Positions 25,689-33,406 of a stretch of 64,000 nucleotides of DNA are shown here, piece by piece. The notes beneath the pieces are model-generated. The model saw nothing but the letters and a program-made list of their open reading frames with translations, was not told the origin of the DNA and did not search any database. The stretch is from JAKEFM01 sp035695825 (GTDB lineage Bacteria; Planctomycetota; UBA1135; JAKEFM01), in NCBI GenBank assembly GCA_035695825.1, contig DASRRH010000034.1, positions 124,001 through 188,000 of the forward strand, written 5' to 3'. Position numbers and translations under genes: made by a program. Each line of letters begins with the position of its first letter. The stretch's first letter is position 1.

Positions 25689-26746
25689 CCGCGGGGTCGG
25701 GGAGGCCCCTCCTCTCCGAGCCGGAGGAAGGCGTGGGCGACGCCCGCGAGGCCGGGAGCGTCGTTGGGCTCGAACCCCGCGACCTCGGTCCGGGCTCCCG
25801 ATTCCCGCGCCTCCCGGAGCGGCCCCTCCAGGGAGTCGTCGAACCCCGCGGCGACGACCGAGTCGACGCGCGCGGAGAGGGTGCGGAGGTCCGCGGCGGC
25901 GGCGGAGCGGGAGCCTTCCCCGGCCAGGATCTCGAAGCCGGCGTGCTCGAGCAAGGAGGCGAGCTCCTCTCCGGTCCCGGGCGCGCCGTACGCGACCGCG
26001 CGGACCAGCCGGCGTCCCCGGACGACGCCGCGGAGGATCTCCTCGGCGGAAACGGACCGCCCGCGCTTCCGGGCGAAAGCGAGCAGACCGGGGAAGTCGA
26101 GGAGGAGCGCGACCCGCTGGTCCGGGAGCGCGCCCGGGTGCTCGGCGGGCTCCGGCGTCGGCGCGGCTGCGGTTCGGGAGGGCTGGCGGACGGCGGGGGG
26201 GGCCGCGGGGCCAGGGGGGACCGCGAGCGCGCGGAGGCGGTTCCGGAGCACGTCGATCTCCCGCTGCATGTTGCGAATCCGCGCGTCGGCGGTCGAGAGC
26301 GCGCCGCGGAGCCGCTCGCGCTCCTGCGCCGCGGGCGCCTCCTCCCGCGGCGCGGGCCGGTCCTTCCTACCCCGGTCGCGGCCCTGGCCGGGGGGAGGTC
26401 CGTGCCGACCTCCCCGAGGGTCCCTTCCACCCGGGCGTCTCACGTCCGGCGGGCGACGCTCCGGGCGCCTTTCCCGTCCGCCGGCGGGAGGGGGGGCCTG
26501 GAGTCCAGGAAAGCCCGCGCCCTCCGTGGCCACCGGAGCGGGCTCGTCGCGGGCGCCCTGCGGTCCGGGGAGAGGGGGAGGCCCCTCGCGGATCTCGGAG
26601 CGCTCGAGGTCCCTCTCCCCGGACGTGTCCTCCTCGAAGAACTTCTGCAGCAAGTCGGCCTTCTGCCGATCGCGGGAGACCGTGTCGCGGGGAGGCGGGG
26701 CGGCGGGCTCCTCCGGAGGAGTAGGGGCTTCGGGGTCTTCGTTCAT
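25685..26746 (-). CDS. Pro/Arg-rich protein with degenerate NYN/PIN-like domain
   Basis: A 353-aa protein starting MNEDPEAPTPPEEP. Residues 1-about 150 are low-complexity, rich in Pro, Arg, Gly and Glu. A coiled coil follows (RERLRGALSTADARIRNMQREIDVLRNRLRAL in outline, about 150-180). The C-terminal about 140 residues resemble an NYN ribonuclease fold: RVALLLDFPGLLAF (first Asp kept), RAVAYGAP, LLEHAGFEI, VDSVVAAGFDDSL and VAHAFLRLG. The usual 'SGDSDF' acidic motif reads AGFDDS, so nuclease activity is doubtful. It could be an RNA-binding relative. Last gene before the divergent lptF. Confidence 0.7.
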   Translation of the reverse strand: MNEDPEAPTPPEEPAAPPPRDTVSRDRQKADLLQKFFEEDTSGERDLERSEIREGPPPLPGPQGARDEPAPVATEGAGFPGLQAPPPAGGRERRPERRPPDVRRPGGRDPRGGRHGPPPGQGRDRGRKDRPAPREEAPAAQERERLRGALSTADARIRNMQREIDVLRNRLRALAVPPGPAAPPAVRQPSRTAAAPTPEPAEHPGALPDQRVALLLDFPGLLAFARKRGRSVSAEEILRGVVRGRRLVRAVAYGAPGTGEELASLLEHAGFEILAGEGSRSAAAADLRTLSARVDSVVAAGFDDSLEGPLREARESGARTEVAGFEPNDAPGLAGVAHAFLRLGEEGPPRPRG

Positions 26747-26814
26747 CGCGGGGCTCGTCGACGGGAGACGGGCGCGGGATTCTACGGCGGCGGGTGGGGG
26801 GGGGACGGGGGGAC

Positions 26815-26820
26815 TAGAAT
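26815..26820 (+). promoter_or_regulatory. -10 box (TAGAAT) for lptFG
   Basis: TAGAAT in CTAGAATC (26814-26821) is followed by 8 bases and the TTG start of lptF at 26829. Transcription would start at about the first codon, giving a leaderless mRNA. No -35 match is seen in the G-rich upstream tract. Confidence 0.5.
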
Positions 26821-26828
26821 CGCGCCCC

Positions 26829-27986
26829 TTGCGCCTCCAGCGCATGGTCCTGGGGGAGCTCCTCGCGAACTTCGCCCTCGCGAGCGGCGTCCTCGTCTTC
26901 GTCGTCGCGCTCGGGGGGCTCGTCAAGGCGATGTACGAGTTCGCCCAGGTCCCGCTCGGAACCGTCCTCGAGGTCGCCCCCTACCTCGTCGTCGGGCTCT
27001 TCCCGCACCTCCTCCCGATGGCCTTCCTCGTCGCCGTGGTCGTCACCTACGGGCGGATGTCCGCGGAGGGAGAGATCGGGGCGATCCGGGGGGCGGGGAT
27101 CCACCTTGGGCGGATCCTCACCCCCGCCCTCGCCCTCGCCTGCGGGATCGCGTTCGCGAACCAGTTCCTCCTCGACGAGGGGATCCCGACCCTCCACTTC
27201 CGCCGGGGGGAGTTCCTCAAGAAGGCGGCCCAGGCCGCGGTGGCCGGCTGGAACCGCGGCGTTCCCGACATCCACATCGGGCCGTTCTATCTCCGCGGGA
27301 CCCCGGCGGAGCGTCCGGGGCTGCGCCGCGACGTCGTCCTCGTCGTCGGCCGGGACGTCGCCCGGGCGAGGAAGGAGGGGGGATCGAACGGGACGGCGTC
27401 GAGCCGGGCCGCCGCGGAGGCGGGGTCCGAGGCCCTGACCGTGCACGCCAGGGCGGACGAGGCGCAGCTCAGCGTCGACGGGGACTTCCTCGTGGTCGAG
27501 CTTCGCCGGCCCCGGTTCGTCCGGGCGCGGGAGGTGGGGGAGCCGCCGGCTTTCCTCGGCATGGACGAGGGGACGGCCTCCTTCCGGATCTCGCTCCTTG
27601 ACCTCACCTCGTCCAAGACGCAGGAGCTGAAGGAGCGGGACCTCCCGACCTCCGAGCTCCTCGCCGCGCTGGAACGCGGGCGCCTCCTCCCGCAACGGGA
27701 GCATCACGCCCGCTACGAGGTCGAGCGGCGCAGCGCCCTCGCCCTCGCCCCCGTCCTGTTCACCCTCGTCGGCGTCCCCTTCGGCGTCTTCTTCCGGCGG
27801 GGGAACCGCCTCTTCGGGTTCTTCCTCGCCTTCGGGATCGTGCTCGTCGCCTACTACCCGATCCTCGTCCTCTGCGAGCACCTGGCGGACGCCCGCGTCC
27901 TCGATCCGGTGACCGCGGCGTACGTGGGGGACGCGGTGCTCCTGCTCGTGGGGGGGGCGGCGACGGCGCGCCTCTTCCGCGCATAG
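26829..27986 (+). CDS. lptF: LPS export ABC permease LptF
   Basis: One of the two inner-membrane permeases that extract LPS and pass it to the LptC-A-D bridge. The 385-aa protein has three N-terminal helices, with the conserved GELLANFALASGVLVF start, VVGLFPHLLPMAFLVAVVVTYGRM and GEIGAIRGAGI. A periplasmic beta-jellyroll of about 200 residues follows, then three C-terminal helices (LAPVLFTLVGVPFGVFF, FFLAFGIVLVAYYP, VGDAVLLLVGGAATA). TTG at 26829 (LRLQRMVLGELL) is favoured over ATG at 26844 because LptF proteins begin about five residues before this helix. Confidence 0.9.
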   Translation: MRLQRMVLGELLANFALASGVLVFVVALGGLVKAMYEFAQVPLGTVLEVAPYLVVGLFPHLLPMAFLVAVVVTYGRMSAEGEIGAIRGAGIHLGRILTPALALACGIAFANQFLLDEGIPTLHFRRGEFLKKAAQAAVAGWNRGVPDIHIGPFYLRGTPAERPGLRRDVVLVVGRDVARARKEGGSNGTASSRAAAEAGSEALTVHARADEAQLSVDGDFLVVELRRPRFVRAREVGEPPAFLGMDEGTASFRISLLDLTSSKTQELKERDLPTSELLAALERGRLLPQREHHARYEVERRSALALAPVLFTLVGVPFGVFFRRGNRLFGFFLAFGIVLVAYYPILVLCEHLADARVLDPVTAAYVGDAVLLLVGGAATARLFRA

Positions 27987-27995
27987 CCCGAGGGC

Positions 27996-29087
27996 GTGCG
28001 GCTCGACCGGTACGTGGCGGGGGTCTTCGCGGGGTTCTTCTCGCTCGCCTTCTTCCTTCTCGTCGGGTTGTTCGTCGTCGTCGACGCGATCGGGAACGCG
28101 GACGAGTACCTCGAGGCCGCGCGGGAGGTCCCCGGGATGGCGGGGACGGGCGTCGTGGGGCTCGCCCTTCGCTACTACGCCTGCTCCGTCCCCTTCTACT
28201 TCCTCCAGGTCGCCCCCTTCGTCACCCTAATCTCGGCCTGCGCCGCGGCGAGCCGGCTCAACCGCGGGGGGGAGCTCGTGCCGATGGTGGCCGCCGGGAG
28301 GAGCCTGCAGCGGGTCGCGACCCCCCTCTTCGGGGGGGGCCTCCTCGTCGCCCTCGCGATGCTCCTCGTGCGCGAGGGGACGTTGCCGAGGCTTCGCGAC
28401 CTCCGCGATCAGATGGACGGAGTGCTCCACCACCAGCGGCTCGAGCGGATCTGCGACGACGTCGTCGCCCTCGGCCGCGGCGGGGAGTTCCTCCTCGCCC
28501 GAAGGTTCTACCGCGACCGGGACCGGCTCGAGGGGGTCCGGATCCTCCGCAACCCCCGGGACGAGGAGTGGATCTTCGCGGAGGTGGTGGAGCGGCGGGA
28601 GGCGGGGCCTCACGGACCGGGCTGGTACGTGGAAGGGGGGCGGGTCACCCCGGGGTCCGGCTCGGGCGCGGAGGTGACGAGCCTCGAGTTCCTCCCCGAA
28701 CTCCCCGTCAGCCCCGAGGAGATCTACCTCGCGCACAAGGGGGAGCGTGAGCCGCTCGACCTCTCCTTCCACGAGCTCTCGAGCCTCGCCGGGCGCGATC
28801 CGGCGCGCCTGCGCTATCAGACCCTTCTCCATTCCTTCCTCACCTTCCCGCTCGCCAACGTCGTCCTCCTCCTCCTCGGGCTCCCCTTCTGCCTGCGCCT
28901 CGAACGGCGGGGGCGCGCCGAGGGGATCGTGGTCGCCTGCACGCTGTGCGTCGTCTACTTCGCGGTCGACCTGGCGCTCGCCGATCTCGGCGGCCGGGGG
29001 GTCCTCGGGCCCCTCCTCGGCTCGTGGGCCCCTCTGGTCCTCTTCGGCTCGCTCGGGATCGTCCTCTTCGACGGCATGCGGACGTGA
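27996..29087 (+). CDS. lptG: LPS export ABC permease LptG
   Basis: Partner of LptF. The 363-aa protein opens RLDRYVAGVFAGFFSLAFFLLVGLF in outline, with the typical 'LDRYv...f' amphipathic helix before TM1. Then come VPFYFLQVAPFVTLISACAAASRLNRGGELVPMVAAG (coupling helix to the LptB ATPase), a periplasmic domain of about 150 residues, and C-terminal helices including FPLANVVLLLLGLPFCL. GTG start, nine bases after lptF. The LptB ATPase is not in the window. Confidence 0.92.
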   Translation: MRLDRYVAGVFAGFFSLAFFLLVGLFVVVDAIGNADEYLEAAREVPGMAGTGVVGLALRYYACSVPFYFLQVAPFVTLISACAAASRLNRGGELVPMVAAGRSLQRVATPLFGGGLLVALAMLLVREGTLPRLRDLRDQMDGVLHHQRLERICDDVVALGRGGEFLLARRFYRDRDRLEGVRILRNPRDEEWIFAEVVERREAGPHGPGWYVEGGRVTPGSGSGAEVTSLEFLPELPVSPEEIYLAHKGEREPLDLSFHELSSLAGRDPARLRYQTLLHSFLTFPLANVVLLLLGLPFCLRLERRGRAEGIVVACTLCVVYFAVDLALADLGGRGVLGPLLGSWAPLVLFGSLGIVLFDGMRT

Positions 29088-29176
29088 GCCGGGGCGCGAG
29101 CTTGAGGAGGCCGGGAGGCGCCGGGACAATTCCCCGGAGATGGAAGCCGGCGGGTCGGGCCCCGGTCCAAGGGCGT

Positions 29177-30454
29177 GTGAAGGCCTACTCCCTCCTCGCC
29201 CTCGTCCTCCTCGCCGGCGCCTGCTCGGGCGCTCGGACGATCGCCCAGGGGGAGGCGGCGTTCCGGCGAGGGGACTTCGAGGGGGCCGCGCGAGCCTACG
29301 AGGAGGTCGCGCGCGCCCGGCCGCACGATCCCGGAGTCGCCCGGGCGCTCCGTTCCGCGCGCCGCGCGGCGGGGCTCGCCCGAGCGCGCGAGTCCTTCCT
29401 CGCCGGGGATCCGGACGGCGCCCTCGCCCTTCTCGACCCCCTGGCGAAAGAGGACCCGGGAGACGGGCTCCTCGCCGCCTGGCGGGCGAAGGTGCGGAGG
29501 TTCGTCGCGGACACCTACGTCGACAAGGGGAGGGACGCGCTCGCCGGGGAGGATCTCGGGGTCGCCCGGCTGGCGTTCGAGCGGGCGCTCGAGTACTACC
29601 CCGGCCACGAGTCCGCGACCGCCGCGCTCGACGGTCTCGCGCGCGAGACCGCCCGCCGGGGCAGCCTCTCCCAGACCTACTACCTCTCCGGGATGCGGGC
29701 CCTCGGGGAGGACCGCCTCGAGGAGTCCCAGGCGGGATTCCAGAAATCCCGCAAGTACGACCCCGAGCACCGCCGCGCCGAGCTGCGCGGCCGGGAGGTC
29801 GCCCGCCGCCTCGCCGCGGGTCGCCTGGCGGCGGCGGAGTCCTTCGCCCGCGCGGGACGGTTCGCCGCGGCGGAGCGGGAGGCGGCCCTCGCCTGCGCCC
29901 TCGACCCGGGGCTCGCCGCGGCCCGGAGCCTCCGCCAGGAGATGGGACGGGAGGTCGAGGTCGCCATCCTCGCCTCCCGCGCGGACCTCGAGCTCGCGCG
30001 GGGGGACGCGGCGGCGGCGCGCTCGACCCTCGAGCGGGCGGTCGCGCGGACCGGGAGGGAGGGGGTTCGCGAGGCCCTCGTCGAGCGGCTGCGACGCCTC
30101 GCGGAGGGGGAGCTCGAGGATCTCTACCTCGAGGCGCTCTCGCTCGAGGCCGAGCGGCGCATCGAGCCCTCGGTCGATAAGTACGCCGAGCTCCTTTCCC
30201 GCACGCCTCACTACCGCGACGCGATCGCCCGCCTCGACAACCTGAAGGCGCTCCTCGGGCGGGTCGAGGATCTCTACCGACAGGCGGTCTCGGCCGCCGA
30301 GGGAGGGAACCTCCCCGAGGCCCGGTCCAAGCTCGAGGAGGTCGCGAACCTCTACCCGGACTACCGCGACGTGGCCGAGCGGAGGGCGGCGCTCGGCGGG
30401 ACGGAGAGCGCCCCCGCCCCGGCTCCCTCCCCCGCCGAGCGCGGGCCGAGATAG
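29177..30454 (+). CDS. TPR-repeat lipoprotein
   Basis: A 425-aa protein with a lipoprotein signal (ALVLLAGACSG, Cys about residue 16). Almost all the rest is helical TPR-like repeat: AEAAFRRGDFEGAARAYEEVARARPHD-type units, ARLAFERALEYYPGHESA, ESQAGFQKSRKYDPEHRRA, AAEREAALACALDPGLAAA and a final EARSKLEEVANLYPDYRD. TPR lipoproteins act as scaffolds for envelope assembly complexes. The start is GTG at 29177. A short gap after lptG leaves open whether it belongs to that transcript. Confidence 0.85.
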   Translation: MKAYSLLALVLLAGACSGARTIAQGEAAFRRGDFEGAARAYEEVARARPHDPGVARALRSARRAAGLARARESFLAGDPDGALALLDPLAKEDPGDGLLAAWRAKVRRFVADTYVDKGRDALAGEDLGVARLAFERALEYYPGHESATAALDGLARETARRGSLSQTYYLSGMRALGEDRLEESQAGFQKSRKYDPEHRRAELRGREVARRLAAGRLAAAESFARAGRFAAAEREAALACALDPGLAAARSLRQEMGREVEVAILASRADLELARGDAAAARSTLERAVARTGREGVREALVERLRRLAEGELEDLYLEALSLEAERRIEPSVDKYAELLSRTPHYRDAIARLDNLKALLGRVEDLYRQAVSAAEGGNLPEARSKLEEVANLYPDYRDVAERRAALGGTESAPAPAPSPAERGPR

Positions 30455-30538
30455 CGCGGGTGGCAGGCGGCACCGACGCGGGTCGAGAAACTAGCTCCGA
30501 GGGGGGGGGACGAGGTCCTTTCGGTCCGGGCGGTGCCG

Positions 30539-30568
30539 TTGACGATCCGCAGGTGCGGGGCCTAGGCT
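30539..30568 (+). promoter_or_regulatory. Promoter of the metal-efflux operon
   Basis: TTGACG (30539-30544), an 18-base spacer and TAGGCT (30563-30568) form the best -35/-10 pair in the window. The GTG start at 30575 is only 6 bases downstream, again compatible with a leaderless message. Confidence 0.55.
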
Positions 30569-30574
30569 GAGAGG

Positions 30575-30895
30575 GTGCGCGGCGTCCGGTTGATCCTGAT
30601 CCTCGGGATCTTCGCGCTCCAGGCCCTGGATCTGCAGAGCCTCGCCGGCCTCCTCGCCGGCGGGAAGGCGACCCACGGCTGCGCGGAGAAGTGTTCCCCG
30701 GGGGAATCCTCGACGGAGGGCTGCTCTTCGCAATGCCCCTGTCCGTGCGCGCCACACGGCACGCCGGTCATCCTCCCGCCCGCGCGTCGGCTGATCGTCG
30801 AGCACGTGCCGGTTCTGGCATCGTCCTCGATCGTTCTAGAGCCCAACTCCGAAGCGCATCCTCGCTCCATCTTCCACCCACCGGCTACCCGCTGA
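30575..30895 (+). CDS. Small Cys-rich membrane or secreted protein heading the efflux operon
   Basis: A 106-aa protein from GTG at 30575. It has an N-terminal hydrophobic segment (LILILGIFALQALDLQSLAGLL) followed by a cysteine-rich stretch with six Cys (CAEKCSPGESSTEGCSSQCPCPC in outline, residues about 36-60) and a His. The rest is Pro/Val-rich without a known domain. Such Cys/His-rich small proteins precede many CzcCBA/CusCBA operons and may bind the exported metal. That role is inference. It sits 65 bases before the outer-membrane channel gene. Confidence 0.6.
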   Translation: MRGVRLILILGIFALQALDLQSLAGLLAGGKATHGCAEKCSPGESSTEGCSSQCPCPCAPHGTPVILPPARRLIVEHVPVLASSSIVLEPNSEAHPRSIFHPPATR

Positions 30896-30960
30896 TCCGC
30901 GGGTGAAGCCCCCGCACCCCGTCGGGGGCGATCTCCGGTGCCTCGCGCAGGAGTGCGCTC

Positions 30961-32190
30961 ATGTTCTGTCTCCCTTCGGCTTTCGCTCTGTTCGCCGCGC
31001 TCTGGCCGGACCCCGCTCGTTGCGGCGATCCGCAGGAAGCGGGCCTGACTCTCGAGGAAGTCCGCGACATTGCCCGACGAAGTGCGCCAGCTGTGCTCGC
31101 GGCGCAAGCGCGCATCGACGAGGCGCGCGGGATTCTGAAGAGCGCCTCCTACGCCCTCCCGGGGAATCCCGTGCTCGACGTGGACGCGGGGCCGCGGATC
31201 GACCGGGGCGACGCGACCGCCAACTACGACGTGTCGCTTTCCGTTCCCCTGGCGACCGGGGGCAAGCGCTCCTCGCGCGTCGCGTCCGCGACGGCCGGCG
31301 TGGAGGCAGAGAACGCGAGAGCTTCGGACGCCGCTCGCGTCGTGCTGTTTGAGGTCTCCCGAAGCTTCTACCGGATCCTGTTCGAGGAAGAACGGGCCCG
31401 GCTGGCCGAGGAACGGGACCGGATCGCGCGGGAACTCCTGAGCACGGCACAAGCGAGAGAACGCGCGGGCCAGGTGCCAGCGTTCGACATCCAGATCGCG
31501 AGTCTGGAGGTCGCGCGGGCAAGCTCCGAGGTCCTGGCCGCCCGAGCGGCGCGGGCGGCCGCGCTCGCCGACGTCCGCGCGCTTCTCGGTTGGCCGCCGG
31601 ACCGGCACCTCGCGATCCGCGGGGATCTCCGCGAGCGAGGACGTTTCGAGCTCGAAGTTCTCCTTCGAAGAGCCCCGGATCGTCCGGACCTTCTCGCGCT
31701 CGCCGCCGAACTCCGACGCGCGCAGGCCGACGTCGATTTCGCCGCGGCTCTCAAGTGGCCGGACCTGGCCGTTCGCGCGGGCTACCAGCGCGACGAGGGA
31801 GCGAACATCCTTCGATTGGGGATCGGTGTTCCTCTGCCGCTCGTCGACCGCGGGCAGGGAGCGTCGATGACCGCCCGCGGCCGCGCCGCGGAAGCCGGCT
31901 TCGAGTACCAGTTCGGACGGATCGGGACGGAGAACCGGATACGCCTGCTCTGGGAGAGTCTGCGACTTCTCGAGGAGTCCGTCCGGGTCCTCGACCAGGA
32001 CGGCCTGCCGCGACTTGAAGAAGCGGAACGATTCGCGCGATCCGGCTACGAGGCCGGTTACCTCCCCCTCACGCAATGGCTTCAGGTGCGGCGCGAGGCG
32101 CTCGAAACCCGGGCGAACTATCTGGAGCAGCTCCTCGAGGCCGCGAGCGCCGGGCTCGCGCTCGAACTGGAATCCGGAGCGCTTCGATGA
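30961..32190 (+). CDS. czcC: Outer-membrane efflux channel, TolC/CzcC family
   Basis: A 409-aa protein with a signal peptide (MFCLPSAFALFAALWPDPARC). The pattern of two TolC-like halves is present: LTLEEVRDIARRSAPAVLAAQARIDEARG and, later, ALAAELRRAQADVDFAAALKWPDLAVRAGYQ, with long heptad helices. It would form the trimeric outer-membrane duct of a tripartite heavy-metal exporter. The last bases overlap the adaptor gene as ATGA. The symbol is by family and operon position; the metal is not known. Confidence 0.88.
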   Translation: MFCLPSAFALFAALWPDPARCGDPQEAGLTLEEVRDIARRSAPAVLAAQARIDEARGILKSASYALPGNPVLDVDAGPRIDRGDATANYDVSLSVPLATGGKRSSRVASATAGVEAENARASDAARVVLFEVSRSFYRILFEEERARLAEERDRIARELLSTAQARERAGQVPAFDIQIASLEVARASSEVLAARAARAAALADVRALLGWPPDRHLAIRGDLRERGRFELEVLLRRAPDRPDLLALAAELRRAQADVDFAAALKWPDLAVRAGYQRDEGANILRLGIGVPLPLVDRGQGASMTARGRAAEAGFEYQFGRIGTENRIRLLWESLRLLEESVRVLDQDGLPRLEEAERFARSGYEAGYLPLTQWLQVRREALETRANYLEQLLEAASAGLALELESGALR

Positions 32191-33401
32191 GCGGGAAGAA
32201 CTTGCTCCTCGTGACAGGCGTCCTCCCCGGCGTTCTTCTCGCCGCGGCCGGCTGCTCGCGCTCGGACAAGGACGGCACGCCGGCGTCCAAACCGACTCCG
32301 AAAACCTCCCCGCCGGAGCCCGCGACGCCGGAGAGTGCTCCCTCGGGCAGGACCGTTCTTGAGATCGACTCCGACACCCTTCGGGATCTCCGGATCACGA
32401 CGGTCCACATCGAGAAGCACGCCCACGCGGAGTCCGTCGAGGGGCTCGCGGAGGTCCGGGTCGACGAGACGGCGTACGCCGAGGTGACCTGCCCGCTCGA
32501 GGCGCGGATCGTCAAGCTCCGGGCGGCGCCGGGCGATCGCGTCGAGGTGGGCGCGGTCCTCGCGGACATGCAGAGCGTCGAACTCGGGCGCGCACGCGCC
32601 ACCGTGATCGGCGCGCGAAAGCGATTCGAGATCGCCCGGGAGACCGCGGAGCGCCTGAAGGGTCTCGCCGAATCCCGGATCGCCACGCAGCGGGAACTCC
32701 TCGAGGCGCAGGCCTCCCTCGCTCAATCGGAGGCCGAGTTCCGGTCGGCCGAGGCCTCCCTCCAGGCCCTCGGCTGTCCCAGCGGAAACTCGGACCGAAC
32801 AGAGGACCTCTCCCTCTTCCCCCTCGCCACTCCCATTGCCGGAACCGTCCTCGACCGGCAGGCGGTGCTCGGCCAGGTCGCTCGAGCCGATCGTCCCCTC
32901 TTCCGAATCGCGGACCTTCGACGCGTGTGGCTCGTCATCCAGGTCTTCGAGCGAGACGCATCCCGTCTGTCGGTGGGGTCAGACGTCCGCGTGCGGTTCG
33001 TCGCCCTCCCCGGTCGAGAGTTCGTCGGGCGCCTCGAGTTCCTCGGCACGCAGGTCGACCCCGTCGCGCGAATCGTCCACGTCCGGGCGGTCCTGCCGAA
33101 CGAGGATGGCCTCCTCCGTCCCGGCATGGCCGCGACGGCGTGGGCCAGCCTCGGGGCGGAACAAGTCCTCTCGGTGCCGGCGAGCGCCATCCAGCGTCTG
33201 GAAGAGAACTGGTGCGTGTTCGTCCCGAGGGGGGAGGGGCGATTCGAGATGCGGCGCGTTGCACGGGGCCGCGACCTGGGCGGGGAGGTCGAGATCCTCC
33301 AGGGTCTCGAATCGGGCGAGGAGGTCGTCGTGCAGGGCTCCTTCGTGTTGAAGGCGCAGGCGGAGAAGGCCCACGGGGGCGGCGAGCACGAGCACCACTA
33401 G
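32187..33401 (+). CDS. czcB: Efflux RND periplasmic adaptor (membrane-fusion lipoprotein), CzcB/CusB-like
   Basis: A 404-aa protein with a lipobox (GVLLAAAGC). Its domains appear in order: a barrel/lipoyl entry strand (VEGLAEVRVDETAYAEVTCPLEARIVKL), a helical hairpin (about residues 135-200), the second lipoyl half (PIAGTVLDRQAVLGQVARADRPLFRIADL) and a beta-barrel to the membrane-proximal domain (LVIQVFERDASRLSVGSDVRVRF). The C-terminus is His-rich (HGGGEHEHH), a plausible metal site. It links the RND pump to the outer-membrane channel. Confidence 0.92.
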   Translation: MSGKNLLLVTGVLPGVLLAAAGCSRSDKDGTPASKPTPKTSPPEPATPESAPSGRTVLEIDSDTLRDLRITTVHIEKHAHAESVEGLAEVRVDETAYAEVTCPLEARIVKLRAAPGDRVEVGAVLADMQSVELGRARATVIGARKRFEIARETAERLKGLAESRIATQRELLEAQASLAQSEAEFRSAEASLQALGCPSGNSDRTEDLSLFPLATPIAGTVLDRQAVLGQVARADRPLFRIADLRRVWLVIQVFERDASRLSVGSDVRVRFVALPGREFVGRLEFLGTQVDPVARIVHVRAVLPNEDGLLRPGMAATAWASLGAEQVLSVPASAIQRLEENWCVFVPRGEGRFEMRRVARGRDLGGEVEILQGLESGEEVVVQGSFVLKAQAEKAHGGGEHEHH

Positions 33402-33406
33402 CCGCC

